DNA of 64,000 nt from an uncultured Collinsella sp. (GCA_947507155.1 CANNOC010000006.1:34787-98786), one strand, 5' to 3'. Positions 32,164 through 42,378 are shown, counted from the first letter of the stretch. Notes: a model not told the origin generated them from the letters alone. Numbers and translations: made by a program.

Positions 32164-34037
32164 GCGCGATCACCCACCAATACGTTCTTGGCATGGAGCG
32201 TGGGGCAGATTCCACAGCCGGTGCACGACGTGCGGGTGCAGTCGGGCGTCGTGACACCCTCCAGCGAGCGGCGGTACTCGCGCTCGAGAAAGCCGCGCGA
32301 GCAGCCGGGGCTCACGTGCTCCCAGGGCAGGCGCCAGTCCAGTTCGTAGGGCAGGTGCACGAGCTCGTTGAGGTCGATGCCGTTTTTGGCCGCCGCCTCT
32401 TTCCAGTTATCGAGCGAAAAATGCTCCACCCAGGCGTCAAAACGCGAGCCCGCACGCCAGGCGTCGATGATGACCGGCGTCATGTCACGGCCGGCGCGAG
32501 ACAGCGCGGCCTCAACGAGCGAGGTCTCGGCATCGTGGTAGTGCACGCGTACGGCGCGGTTGCGCACGCTCGTGATGAGCAGCTTTTGGCGACGCTTGAC
32601 GTCATCGTAATCGAGCTGCGGGCACCATTGGAACGGCGTGGCGGCCTTGGGGATAAACACCGACACCGAGATGGACACCGAGATGGAGCCGCGACGCGCC
32701 TTGGGAACCACGGAGCGGCCGAGCTCGAGCACATGGTCGGCCAGGTTGGCGATGGCCACGATATCCTCGTCGCGCTCGCCGGGAAGGCCCATCATAAAGT
32801 AGAGCTTCATGCGGTTCCAACCAGCCTCGAAGGCCGCCTTGGCCGCACGGTCCAAGTCCTCCTCGGTCACGTTCTTGTTGATGATGTCGCGCATGCGCTG
32901 ACTGCCGGCTTCGGGGGCAAACGTCAGGCCGCCCTTCTTTTCGCCGGCGACCGACTCGGCCATATCCACGCCAAACGAATCCAGGCGCTGCGAGGGAATG
33001 GACACGCGAATGCCCGTATCTTCCAGACGGCGGTTAAGGCGACCGAGCACATCGCGGATGCAGGAGTGATCGGTGGTCGAAAGCGAGGTAAGCGACACCT
33101 CGTCATAGCCGGTCTTTTCCAGGCCCTGGATCACCGAGGACACAATCTGGTCGGCCGAGCGCTCGCGCACCGGGCGATAGGTCATGCCGGCCTGGCAAAA
33201 ACGGCAGCCGCGGGCACAACCGCGCAGAATCTCGATCGACAGGCGATCGTGAACGAGCTGCGCGTAGGGCACGCACGACTGCGACAACGGATTGGTAGTG
33301 CCAAAGTCCTCAACGACGCGCTTGTAGACCACCGGTGGGACGTCCTTGCCTTCGCGCGGCACGGTGTAGCCATGCGGCGAGCAGGGCTCGTCATGGCGCA
33401 CCTCGTAGAGCGACGGCACATAGGTGCCACCGACCGTCGCGAGCTGCTCGACAATCTGAGCGCGCGAGACGCCCTCGTCGCGCAAGCGGCGATGCAGCTG
33501 GCAAACCTCGAGCAGCGACTCCTCGCCCTCGCCAATGAGGATGGCATCGAAGAAGGCTGCATACGGCTCGGGGTTATAGACCGAGGGACCACCGGCGACG
33601 ATGATGGGATCGTCCTCGGTGCGGTCGGCCGCCAGCAGCGGAATGCCGGCTAGATCGAGGGCCTCGAGAAAGTTTGTCACGGCCATCTCATGCGGCACGT
33701 GCATGCCGACGATATCGAACGAGGCCACGGGTGCTGCGCCCTCGAGCGACAGCAGCGGGATACCAGCCTCGCGCATGGCATCGCCCATATCGGGCCACGG
33801 CACATAGCCGCGCTCGCAGGAAATGCCCTCGGCCTGATTGAGGATGTTGTACAGGATGGCAATACCCTGGTTGGGCAGGCCAACCTCGTACACATCCGGG
33901 TAAATCATGCAGCAACGATAGTCGGCATCGGCCTTGGAGAGCGTGCCCCACTCATGGTCGATATAGCGGCTCGGCTTCTCGACCTTTGCGAGCAGGGGCT
34001 CAATCAAATGAAAACAGTCTTGGTACACAGCGCGCAA
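32160..34037 (-). CDS. TIGR03960-family B12-binding/radical SAM protein
   Basis: YRCCMIYPDVYEVGLPNQGIAILYNILNQAEGISCERGYVPWPDMGDAMR, EILRGCARGCRFCQAGMTYRPVRERS (CxxxCxxC). Confidence 0.9.
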   Translation of the reverse strand: MRAVYQDCFHLIEPLLAKVEKPSRYIDHEWGTLSKADADYRCCMIYPDVYEVGLPNQGIAILYNILNQAEGISCERGYVPWPDMGDAMREAGIPLLSLEGAAPVASFDIVGMHVPHEMAVTNFLEALDLAGIPLLAADRTEDDPIIVAGGPSVYNPEPYAAFFDAILIGEGEESLLEVCQLHRRLRDEGVSRAQIVEQLATVGGTYVPSLYEVRHDEPCSPHGYTVPREGKDVPPVVYKRVVEDFGTTNPLSQSCVPYAQLVHDRLSIEILRGCARGCRFCQAGMTYRPVRERSADQIVSSVIQGLEKTGYDEVSLTSLSTTDHSCIRDVLGRLNRRLEDTGIRVSIPSQRLDSFGVDMAESVAGEKKGGLTFAPEAGSQRMRDIINKNVTEEDLDRAAKAAFEAGWNRMKLYFMMGLPGERDEDIVAIANLADHVLELGRSVVPKARRGSISVSISVSVFIPKAATPFQWCPQLDYDDVKRRQKLLITSVRNRAVRVHYHDAETSLVEAALSRAGRDMTPVIIDAWRAGSRFDAWVEHFSLDNWKEAAAKNGIDLNELVHLPYELDWRLPWEHVSPGCSRGFLEREYRRSLEGVTTPDCTRTSCTGCGICPTLHAKNVLVGDRA

Positions 34038-34046
34038 AAGAAACCC

Positions 34047-34976
34047 CTAAGCAGCGAGATCAGATGCGTCCTCAAAGGGACCCATGGGACGAGTAGCGCC
34101 GGCAACCGTGGTCACCAGGTCGCGAACGCGCGAGAACGTGGCGGCAGCCACCTCGTTGGCACGGCTGTAGTCGATGTCGCGCTCGTACAGCGAAACGAGC
34201 GCACGGCCCATGCCATAGGTGCCCGCGGCGGCGGTCAGCGCCTTGACGGCAAACCCAATATGCGGCGTCTGCTTTACCAGGGCGCGGGTGACGGCGCGGA
34301 GCACCAAGCCGCCGGCAAGCACGCCCGCGACCTCATAGCCGCGCTCGGGCTTTATGCCGCGTCCAAAGATGGCCGCGAGCTCAAAGAGCATGCCCACCTG
34401 CGCCAGCGCCATAACGGGATAATCGGCCCCCGGCAAAAACACCAGCGCGCCCGTCGCCATATTGGTAAGCGCGCACGAGGTGATGATGCGGTTAGCGGCA
34501 GCGATACGCATGAAGGTGAAGTTCGCCGCAAAGGCTGTCTCCTTGTCCGTGCGGTCGAGAATCCAGCGAGCGAGCGTCTCGAGCAGATACGTCTTATCGG
34601 TAGCCGCCACCGCGCCGAGCATGGGCGTGGACTCCTGGATAAAAGGCACCTCCACAGCAGACTCGGCAAGCACGCACACGGGGGCGCCGGCAATCACAAG
34701 CTCCTGTACAGCGCTCTCAAGACGGTCGGATCCGCACGAAAGGACCAGCACCACGTCGGTATCGGTCTTGGGGACGATACGGTCCTCACCCAGGCGCTCA
34801 ACGCGCACAATGCCCGACGTCGTCTGCGGCACGAAGGCATCGCGCACCGTCTCGACCAAAAAACGCGAGGCAGACGAATCGAGGTAGACGGACACGCGTA
34901 CCGGCGTGTCGGAATCCTTCTTGGTGGTCGCGCCCATCTTAAAGACGCGGGTCAGCTTGTCCACGGGAATCTTCAT
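34047..34976 (-). CDS. Hypothetical protein with DUF697-like membrane-associated C-terminus
   Basis: C-terminal segment ITSCALTNMATGALVFLPGADYPVMALAQVGMLFELAAIFGRGI resembles DUF697/YcjF; no P-loop visible in N-terminal half. Confidence 0.6.
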   Translation of the reverse strand: MKIPVDKLTRVFKMGATTKKDSDTPVRVSVYLDSSASRFLVETVRDAFVPQTTSGIVRVERLGEDRIVPKTDTDVVLVLSCGSDRLESAVQELVIAGAPVCVLAESAVEVPFIQESTPMLGAVAATDKTYLLETLARWILDRTDKETAFAANFTFMRIAAANRIITSCALTNMATGALVFLPGADYPVMALAQVGMLFELAAIFGRGIKPERGYEVAGVLAGGLVLRAVTRALVKQTPHIGFAVKALTAAAGTYGMGRALVSLYERDIDYSRANEVAAATFSRVRDLVTTVAGATRPMGPFEDASDLAA

Positions 34977-34994
34977 AACAAACCCCTCCAGCGG

Positions 34995-36221
34995 TTACGC
35001 GGCGCCCGAACGATGCCGCCATATGGATTGTACGATACCCACCGTCAGCAACTGAATCATCATCGAGGACGAACCAAAACTAATAAATGGCAGCGGAATA
35101 CCGGTAATCGGCATCATGCCAATGCACATGCCGATGTTCTCGAAGGTCTGGAACGCCCACATGCCGACGATGCCCACGCACGATAGGCGCAAGAACAGCG
35201 ACTCGCACTTAAAGGCAACGCGAATCGTCGAGAAAATCAGCAGCACGTAGAGGCACAGGAGCAAAAAGGAGCCGCAGAAGCCGAACGTCTCGGACAGGAA
35301 GGCGAAGACGAAGTCGGTGTGGAACTCGGGCAGAAAGCCACCGGCAGACTGCGTCGCATGGCCCAGCCCTTTACCGAAAAAGCCACCCGAGCCGACGGCA
35401 ATGAGCGACTGCTGCAGGTTGTAGGCATCATCCGAATCGGCATTATCGGGGTCGATAAAGACGGTCAGTCGGTTCATCTGGTACTGCTTGATCAAAACGT
35501 CATGGCCCAAAAGAGAATCGAGCACCGAATCGAGCGCCAGGATGAGCGCCACCAAACCCACGAGCAGTGCCAAGGTCGACAGCACCCATTCGCGGCGCGC
35601 TCCGCTCATGCAGATCACAACGGCACCCGACACCAACACGACCAGGCCCGAACCCAGGTCGCCCATGGCGACAACGGCCAAAAACGGAACGGAGAGCATG
35701 CCGCAGAGCTTAATGTAGTCGCGGGCGGTATCGATGCGGCCGTTGTACTGAGAACCAAGCGTGGCGATAAAGAAGATCGTGATGAGCTTGGCGAGCTCGA
35801 CCGGCTGGAAGGTAAGACCGATACCGGGAATCTTGATCCAGCCCGTCATTCCTAAGCCGCCCGTATAGGACAGCCCCGGAATCTTGGGCGAGAAAATCAC
35901 AATGAGGTCGATGACGAGCAGCGCCGTCGAGAAGTTAGAGATGCCGCGCAGATCGGTACGCCAGACGAGCACCGCAAGCACCGCACCGATGCCGATGCCC
36001 AACAGGTGGCGCGAGAATGAGGCGTCGGCCTTAAACTGCGAGGCCGACCAAATGATGATGGCGCCATAGGCTACGAGCGCCAAGGTTGCCAGCAGCACGC
36101 CGATGTGCACCTTCTGGCGAAACGTACCGCGCGAGGCCGAAAGCTGCTTGTTGACACGGTCCAGGCTGCTGCGAGAACCGGTTTTAGTTGAGCGGAACAG
36201 GTCCGCCGGCGAAAAATCCAT
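34995..36221 (-). CDS. rodA: RodA/FtsW-family (SEDS) protein
   Basis: Multi-TM; GLTFQPVELAKLITIFFIA, QQSLIAVGSGGFFGKGLG, LPEFHTDFVFAFLSETFGF. Confidence 0.94.
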   Translation of the reverse strand: MDFSPADLFRSTKTGSRSSLDRVNKQLSASRGTFRQKVHIGVLLATLALVAYGAIIIWSASQFKADASFSRHLLGIGIGAVLAVLVWRTDLRGISNFSTALLVIDLIVIFSPKIPGLSYTGGLGMTGWIKIPGIGLTFQPVELAKLITIFFIATLGSQYNGRIDTARDYIKLCGMLSVPFLAVVAMGDLGSGLVVLVSGAVVICMSGARREWVLSTLALLVGLVALILALDSVLDSLLGHDVLIKQYQMNRLTVFIDPDNADSDDAYNLQQSLIAVGSGGFFGKGLGHATQSAGGFLPEFHTDFVFAFLSETFGFCGSFLLLCLYVLLIFSTIRVAFKCESLFLRLSCVGIVGMWAFQTFENIGMCIGMMPITGIPLPFISFGSSSMMIQLLTVGIVQSIWRHRSGAA

Positions 36222-36230
36222 CGCAACCTC

Positions 36231-38300
36231 CTATCGAACCGAGGAATCGCCCGTGGCAGAAGATGTGTCGGGCTCGTCATAGATGGCACCGAGGACATCG
36301 CGCACGACGTGCAGCGCGGTATCGGAGCCACCACCGCCCTGTTCCAAGACAGTGACAATCACGTACTTGGGCTCATCGGCCGGCGCGTAGGCGCAAAACC
36401 ACGCGTAATCGTCCTCGCCGCTCTTCTCGCCCGTGCCGGACTTGCCGTAGACCGTGGGGGTCAAGGAGTTAAAGTGCGCGGCAGTCGAAGTCGACGCCGA
36501 GTAAATCACATCGTGCATGCCGTTACGGACCAGCGCCAGGTCGGCATCGCTATTGATATGGGCCTCCAGGCGCTTCTTTTTGCCCTTGCCGTTGTACTTG
36601 TAGGCATCGCCGTCGCCATCACGCGAGACAGCAGACAAGAACACATGCGGCACATACTGTTTGCCGCCGTTGGCAAGGCCCATGTAGACACACGCCATCT
36701 GCAGCGGCGTCACCAAAATGTCGCCCTGGCCGATAGCGATGTTAGTCATATCGCCGGCATTCCACTTGCGGTCCTCGGCCGAGGCGTCGGTAAAGTAGGA
36801 CTCTTTCCACTTGGCGTCAGGAATGCGACCGGTGCCCTCACTTGGCAGATCGATGCCGCAGGTCTTGCCCAGGCCCCAACGGCGAAAGACCTCTTGCAGA
36901 CCCTCGGGATGCTGGTCGTTGTAGAAAAACGCCTTACCCATATCGTAAAACACGGGGTCGCACGAGTTGGCGATACCGGACTGCAGCGTCATAGTGCCGT
37001 GACCGGAATGCAGCCAGCAGTACTTACCCCATGACTTGCCCAGGCCCGTCCAATAGCCCGTGCAGTTCGTGGTCTGGCCTGAGGTATAGGTTCCAAACTC
37101 AAGACCGGCCAGAGCCGAGAGCGGCTTGATGGTCGAAGCCGACATATACTGGCCGCTAATGGCGCGGTTGAGCAGCGGATGCGAACCCTTGTCGTCGTTG
37201 AGCTCGGTCCACACGTCGTTGGAAACGCCGCCGATGAACACTGACGGATCAAACTTGGGCTCGCTCGCCATACCCAGAATCTCACCATTGTTGGGATCGA
37301 GGCACACCACGGCGCCGTTGCCGGCATCGCTATGACCCGTGGTCTTGGCAAGCTCAATGGCATTCGCCAGAGCCGTCTCGCAGGCCTGTTGAATCTTAAG
37401 ATCCAGCGTAAGCCTAATGTCAGAACCGGCCTTGGCGGGAACGGCGCCGGCTTGACCGGTCACATTACCCGAGGCGTCAACTTTCACGGTCTGCTCACCA
37501 CGAATGCCCTGCAGCAGATTTTCGTAGTAAATCTCTACGCCCGCCTGGCCCACAATATCGCCCGATTGATACGAGATCTGGCCAGCCGCGCTATCGCTGC
37601 CGTCCGACGACTTCTTGTTCTGCGCCTCGAGCTGCTCGGAGGTAATGGTGCCGGTATAGCCCAAGATATGGCAGGCAGTCTCGCCATACGGGTATTGGCG
37701 CTCGGTGCGCTCGGCGATCTTCACGCCGGGAAACTCACCGGCGTGCTCCTGAATGTAGGCGACAGTAGAGCGGCGCACGTCAGTCGCGATCGTATGCAGG
37801 CTCTGCGCGCCTTCGGAATTGTCCTGGATGTTGCGCAGCACCGCGATATACGGCATGCCGAGCACGTTGGCAAGATGACGCACCAGTACCTTGTCGTCGG
37901 CAAGGTCGCGATAGGCGACGACGGCGAGCGAGGGGCGGTTTTGCACCAGCGCGACGCCGTTGCGGTCCAAGATGCGGCCACGAACGGCAGGCGTGGTAAC
38001 GGTACGGGTCTGATTGCTCTTGGCCTGCTTGTCGTAGTAGTCCGACGAGACCATCTGCATGCCCCACAGCTTAACGGCAAGCGCGGCAAACATCGCACCC
38101 ACGCCCGCGGTGAGGATGGAAAAGCGGCCCTTGAAGGCCGTAGCGGCCGTATTGCCCTCGCCCTCGGTGGCGCGCGGGGCCGTTCCGTGCTGCGTGTCGT
38201 AGGTAAAGCGGGAGTCGCCGCGGCGCATGATGACCAGCGCGACCACAATGGCCACGACCAGCACGATACCGGCGACAACAACCGTCAACTGGGAAGACAT
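36231..38300 (-). CDS. mrdA: Penicillin-binding protein 2 (transpeptidase)
   Basis: GRILDRNGVALVQNRPSLAVVAYRDLADD, GQYMSASTIKPLSAL (SxxK), YGKSGTGEKSGEDDYAWFCAYAP (KSGTG). Confidence 0.94.
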   Translation of the reverse strand: MSSQLTVVVAGIVLVVAIVVALVIMRRGDSRFTYDTQHGTAPRATEGEGNTAATAFKGRFSILTAGVGAMFAALAVKLWGMQMVSSDYYDKQAKSNQTRTVTTPAVRGRILDRNGVALVQNRPSLAVVAYRDLADDKVLVRHLANVLGMPYIAVLRNIQDNSEGAQSLHTIATDVRRSTVAYIQEHAGEFPGVKIAERTERQYPYGETACHILGYTGTITSEQLEAQNKKSSDGSDSAAGQISYQSGDIVGQAGVEIYYENLLQGIRGEQTVKVDASGNVTGQAGAVPAKAGSDIRLTLDLKIQQACETALANAIELAKTTGHSDAGNGAVVCLDPNNGEILGMASEPKFDPSVFIGGVSNDVWTELNDDKGSHPLLNRAISGQYMSASTIKPLSALAGLEFGTYTSGQTTNCTGYWTGLGKSWGKYCWLHSGHGTMTLQSGIANSCDPVFYDMGKAFFYNDQHPEGLQEVFRRWGLGKTCGIDLPSEGTGRIPDAKWKESYFTDASAEDRKWNAGDMTNIAIGQGDILVTPLQMACVYMGLANGGKQYVPHVFLSAVSRDGDGDAYKYNGKGKKKRLEAHINSDADLALVRNGMHDVIYSASTSTAAHFNSLTPTVYGKSGTGEKSGEDDYAWFCAYAPADEPKYVIVTVLEQGGGGSDTALHVVRDVLGAIYDEPDTSSATGDSSVR

Positions 38301-38313
38301 CTACAGGCCTCCC

Positions 38314-38886
38314 CTATTTGAGCTTATGGGTCTTGGGCTTAAAGCGCATACCCGTCTGACGCCCACCGCGCGCGGAGAACCCATAGCCAGACTGCGGCGC
38401 GACGCCGGACATCAAAAACGGAACGGCGACCAGGCCGGTCAGAATCGAAGACGGCAGGGCATGTCCAAAGATCGCCACGACAAAACTCGATTCCAGTCCC
38501 ATAAACAGCAAGATAATGCTGTAGATCACGTTAATGGCAAGCGCAAAGGCGCCCACCGTGATGCCGCGAGCGCTCGGGGTGCCGCCCGTCTGACCGGCGG
38601 CACTGTGTGTCAGGGCAAAGCTGCCCACTGTCAGCAACAGCGACATCACGCCCACCGGCACGGCTGCCGACAGGTCGTAGAACAGGCCGCTGCAAAAACC
38701 GCAGATGACGGCCCGCGTGGGATCGCCCGAAAACACGCTCAGGCACACCAGGATAATCATAAAGTTGACGCGACCGCCCGCGATGGAGATCTGCGGCGCC
38801 AAGCCCGCCTGCAGCAGGACGCAGACAATGGCGGCAATCGCAAAAGTGCGGGAGCCAGTCCCCTGTTCGTGTAGATCCATGGACAT
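38314..38886 (-). CDS. mreD: Rod shape-determining protein MreD
   Basis: Small multi-TM protein between mreC and mrdA; PQISIAGGRVNFMIILVCLSVFSGDPTRAVICGFCSGLFYDLS. Confidence 0.85.
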   Translation of the reverse strand: MSMDLHEQGTGSRTFAIAAIVCVLLQAGLAPQISIAGGRVNFMIILVCLSVFSGDPTRAVICGFCSGLFYDLSAAVPVGVMSLLLTVGSFALTHSAAGQTGGTPSARGITVGAFALAINVIYSIILLFMGLESSFVVAIFGHALPSSILTGLVAVPFLMSGVAPQSGYGFSARGGRQTGMRFKPKTHKLK

Positions 38887-38892
38887 GCCTCC

Positions 38893-39891
38893 CTATTCGC
38901 TCGAGCCCGAGTCAGTCGTGTCGGACGCATCGGAGCTTTCATCCGAGCTTTCGTCTTTGGACTTGGTGGCCGCATCGCGCGAGGTGCCCTGCGGCGTACT
39001 GTTGGCGCTGCTCACATCCTCGTCCGAAGCCGACTGCTCATCGGTCAGCGACGTAATGACCAGCACTTCCTCGTTGTTTTCGGCCGTTGTCTGGGCGCGC
39101 ACGACGATGGTGTAGTACACATCGTTGGCAGACTTCTCCACCGACGAGACCGTACCGAGCGGCAGGCCCTTGGGGAATACGCCGCCGATGCCCGAGGTCA
39201 CGATGATGTCGCCCACCTTCACGTCGGAATCGACACTCACGTGCTCCAGGCGCAGGGTACCGTCGGGCTGCCCCTGCAGCATACCCTGAGCGCGCGTATC
39301 CTGCACCATGGCGGACACGCCCGAGTTCTCATCACTAATCAGACGGACGGTGGAGGTCTTGGCCGAAACCTCGATAATCTGACCGATGACACCGGCAGAA
39401 CTCGTCACGGGCATGTTGATGGTAAGACCGTCGGCAGAGCCCTTGTCGATGGTGACCGTCGAGGTCCAGGCATCACCCGAAGCGCCGACAATGCGAGCCG
39501 CGGTGGACTTGAGGTTGTAGGTCGACTGAAGACCGACCAGGCTCTCGAGTCGCTCGGCGGTCTTTTGAGCCTCGGAGAGCTCAGCAACCTTTGACGTCAG
39601 GACCTCGTTTTGCTTCTTAAGCTCGTCGAGGGTGTCTTGCGAAGCCGTAAGGTTTGAGAACACGTTTCCGATTGCGTTAAAGGGCGCAGCCACAGCCGAG
39701 CCCACAAAACGCACCGGCGAGGTAATCGTCGTCACGCCAGAGCGCACGGCATGAATCGGTCCCGCCTCGCCCTCGCGAATGTAAAACGTGAGCAGCAGCA
39801 CCGAAATTACGCTGAAAACAATCAACGGGCGCATACCCGTTGATTGTCGCTTGGTATTCAGATTTGAAGAGAAACCCGAAGATCGTGCCAA
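38893..39891 (-). CDS. mreC: Rod shape-determining protein MreC
   Basis: Single N-terminal TM + coiled-coil, ARIVGASGDAWTSTVTIDKGSADGLTINMPVTSSAGVIGQIIEV. Confidence 0.93.
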   Translation of the reverse strand: MARSSGFSSNLNTKRQSTGMRPLIVFSVISVLLLTFYIREGEAGPIHAVRSGVTTITSPVRFVGSAVAAPFNAIGNVFSNLTASQDTLDELKKQNEVLTSKVAELSEAQKTAERLESLVGLQSTYNLKSTAARIVGASGDAWTSTVTIDKGSADGLTINMPVTSSAGVIGQIIEVSAKTSTVRLISDENSGVSAMVQDTRAQGMLQGQPDGTLRLEHVSVDSDVKVGDIIVTSGIGGVFPKGLPLGTVSSVEKSANDVYYTIVVRAQTTAENNEEVLVITSLTDEQSASDEDVSSANSTPQGTSRDAATKSKDESSDESSDASDTTDSGSSE

Positions 39892-39912
39892 ATGGAATCC
39901 ACCTTTTGGAAA

Positions 39913-40956
39913 TTAAGCATTGGTCTGGACGAAGCCACCGTCAAACGCGTTGGCCTCGAGCACGCGGGCGCAGCCGTTGACGACGTTGTCGAGCGCCGTA
40001 GGGCTAACGTTGACCGAAACGCCGGTCTCGTCGCGCAAACGCACGTCGAGACCGCGCAGCAGCGCACCGCCACCAGTCAACAGGATGCCGTAGTACATAA
40101 GATCCGAGGCAAGATCGGGCGGCGTGGCGTCGAGGGCGTCCTTGACGGCCTTGGCCATCTCGTCGAGCGGCTTGTTGAGCGCGCGACGAATCTCCTCACT
40201 CTCGATGCGCACGGTCTTGGGCAGGCCCGTGATCACGTCGCGGCCGTTGACCTCGACGTCGAGCTCGTCCTTGAGCGGCACGGCAGAACCGACCTTGATC
40301 TTGATGTCCTCGGCCGTGCGCTCGCCGATAGCCAGGTTATAGGCATCGCGAACGTGGGTAAGGATAGCCTGGTCAAACTCGTCACCGGCAATGCGGATGG
40401 ACTGCGACACGACGATACCGCCCATGGCGATAACGGCGACCTCGGTGGTACCGCCACCGATATCGATGACCATGGAGCCAGTGGGCTCCTCGACAGGCAA
40501 GTCGGCGCCGATGGCAGCGGCCATGGGCTCCTCAATCAGGTATGCCTGGCGGGCACCGGCCTGGATCGTAGCCTCAAAAACAGCGCGCTTCTCGACCGAC
40601 GTGACACCGGAGGGGACGCAGACGACAACGCGCGGACGCGGGGTCCACGGATAGCGCTTCTCGGACGCCTTGTCGATAAAATAGCGAAGCATGGCCTCGG
40701 TAACGTCGAAGTCGGCGATAACGCCGTCCTTAAGGGGACGCACAGCCACAATGTTACCGGGCGTACGGCCGAGCATGCGCTTTGCCTCGATACCGACAGC
40801 AAGGATCCGCTCATCGTTCTTGTCGATGGCGACAACGGAGGGCTCGCGAATGACGATGCCCTTGCCGCGCACGGAGACAAGCGTGTTGGCGGTGCCGAGG
40901 TCGATGGCAAGATCGCCCGCATAGCTACCGAAAAACATATCCATCAAAGAAAACAA
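39913..40956 (-). CDS. mreB: Rod shape-determining protein MreB (actin-like)
   Basis: LAIDLGTANTLVSVRGKGIVIREPSVVAIDK...MVIDIGGGTTEVAVIAMGGIV. Confidence 0.97.
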   Translation of the reverse strand: MFSLMDMFFGSYAGDLAIDLGTANTLVSVRGKGIVIREPSVVAIDKNDERILAVGIEAKRMLGRTPGNIVAVRPLKDGVIADFDVTEAMLRYFIDKASEKRYPWTPRPRVVVCVPSGVTSVEKRAVFEATIQAGARQAYLIEEPMAAAIGADLPVEEPTGSMVIDIGGGTTEVAVIAMGGIVVSQSIRIAGDEFDQAILTHVRDAYNLAIGERTAEDIKIKVGSAVPLKDELDVEVNGRDVITGLPKTVRIESEEIRRALNKPLDEMAKAVKDALDATPPDLASDLMYYGILLTGGGALLRGLDVRLRDETGVSVNVSPTALDNVVNGCARVLEANAFDGGFVQTNA

Positions 40957-41071
40957 CGCAACTCCTGATGTGTTGGATGATAGCTGGAAAACTACTAGCC
41001 CATCATACTAGCGCAAGCCCGGCACCTCACTTGCGGTGAAGCACCGGGCAGCGCCAAATCTCATAAGGTCA

Positions 41072-42367
41072 CTACTGGTTGTCAGCAGCCGAGAGATCGA
41101 TGTCGAGCGAGGAGACGGCCCAACCGATATGGTTGTCAGAGCGCACGAACTTGACGGTGTACTCCTGCTCGCCGCCCTTGGACAGCGACGCCTTGACCTT
41201 GGCGGTGGTCTCGGTCATAGACTGATCCATGCCCTCAATGGAGACGGTGGCGCCCTGCGGAATCGAGGAAATGATCATCGACTTGGCGTCCTCGGGCAGG
41301 CTGGAGGCCAGGCAGGACTCGGCCTTGGCGGTATCGCCGTCACCGGCAGCCTGGAACAGGTCGGTGACAACAGACTCCTGCGAGGGAAAGCCCAGGCCGC
41401 GCGTGTAGGCAAAGCCAAGACCGCCTGCGGCAATGACGATCAGCAGAAGCAGCACCAAGAAAACCTTGAGGCCCGTGTGGCGATGGCGACGACGGACCTT
41501 GGCCTCCTTGCGGTCCTGCTGAACCATCTCGGACTCGGACAGGGTGAAGAAGCCGGTGTCCGAGGGGTCGGGCATAAACTGGCCGGTAGCACCCGTGGGG
41601 TCGAGCGGGTCGACGGCGGGAGCATCCATCGCGGGAGCCGGCGCCGTGGCCATGGCCGTCTGGGCCGAAAGAGCAGCGAGGGAATCGTGCACGCGGGCAA
41701 GCTCGTCGGCCTGCTCGGGCGTGAGCTGGTAGATGCCATCGGCGGTGGCGGCGTTAAAGGCATCGAGCGCGTCAGAGGGGCGACCGGCGGCAGAGAGCGC
41801 CTCGCCCATACCGGCGTTAAGCGCACGCGTGTCATCGCGCGGACCGGCAAAGTCAATGGCCGTGCGGTAGGTCTCTACGGCGTCTGCCGGACGGCCGAGC
41901 TTAATGAAGCAGCGGCCAAGATCGCCGAGGGCGGCGGCGGGAGCCGGGTTGGCGCCATCGATGGCAGCCTGACGGAAGGCGGTGCCGGCGTTGGCATAAT
42001 CGCCCGACTGGAACAGGGCGTTGCCCAGACCCAGATAGGCCTTAAACGGCGTGGCATAGGATGCATCCTGCGTTGCAGCGGAGAAAGCCTGGGCTGCGGT
42101 CACATAGTCACCCACGGCAGCAAGCGCCTTGCCGCGGTTGGTAAGCAGCGCGCCGCGCTTGCCATAGGTACCGTCGTTGAGGGCGGCGGCGTAGGCCTCG
42201 GCGGCCTCGGCATACATGCCCAGGTGCATCAAGGCGTTGCCGCGCAGATGGTCGGCCTCGCCCATAATCTCACCGGGGGTCTTTGCCGCACCGAGCATCT
42301 GGGCGGCAGCGGAATAATCACCCGCGCGATAAGCGGCGCGGCCCTGTTGGATCAGCTGGCTATTCAA
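41072..42367 (-). CDS. TPR-repeat protein with C-terminal TM and extracytoplasmic DUF4878-like domain
   Basis: Repeated Ala-rich TPR-like helices, then FLVLLLLIVIAAGGLGFAYT TM segment. Confidence 0.7.
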   Translation of the reverse strand: MNSQLIQQGRAAYRAGDYSAAAQMLGAAKTPGEIMGEADHLRGNALMHLGMYAEAAEAYAAALNDGTYGKRGALLTNRGKALAAVGDYVTAAQAFSAATQDASYATPFKAYLGLGNALFQSGDYANAGTAFRQAAIDGANPAPAAALGDLGRCFIKLGRPADAVETYRTAIDFAGPRDDTRALNAGMGEALSAAGRPSDALDAFNAATADGIYQLTPEQADELARVHDSLAALSAQTAMATAPAPAMDAPAVDPLDPTGATGQFMPDPSDTGFFTLSESEMVQQDRKEAKVRRRHRHTGLKVFLVLLLLIVIAAGGLGFAYTRGLGFPSQESVVTDLFQAAGDGDTAKAESCLASSLPEDAKSMIISSIPQGATVSIEGMDQSMTETTAKVKASLSKGGEQEYTVKFVRSDNHIGWAVSSLDIDLSAADNQ

Positions 42368-42378
42368 GGAAGTCCCCT

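Noticed and set aside
41009-41041. Hairpin GCCCGGTGCTTCAC/GTGAGGTGCCGGGC between the TPR gene and mreB as terminator
   Set aside because: Stem is imperfect and no U-tract follows; too weak to call confidently
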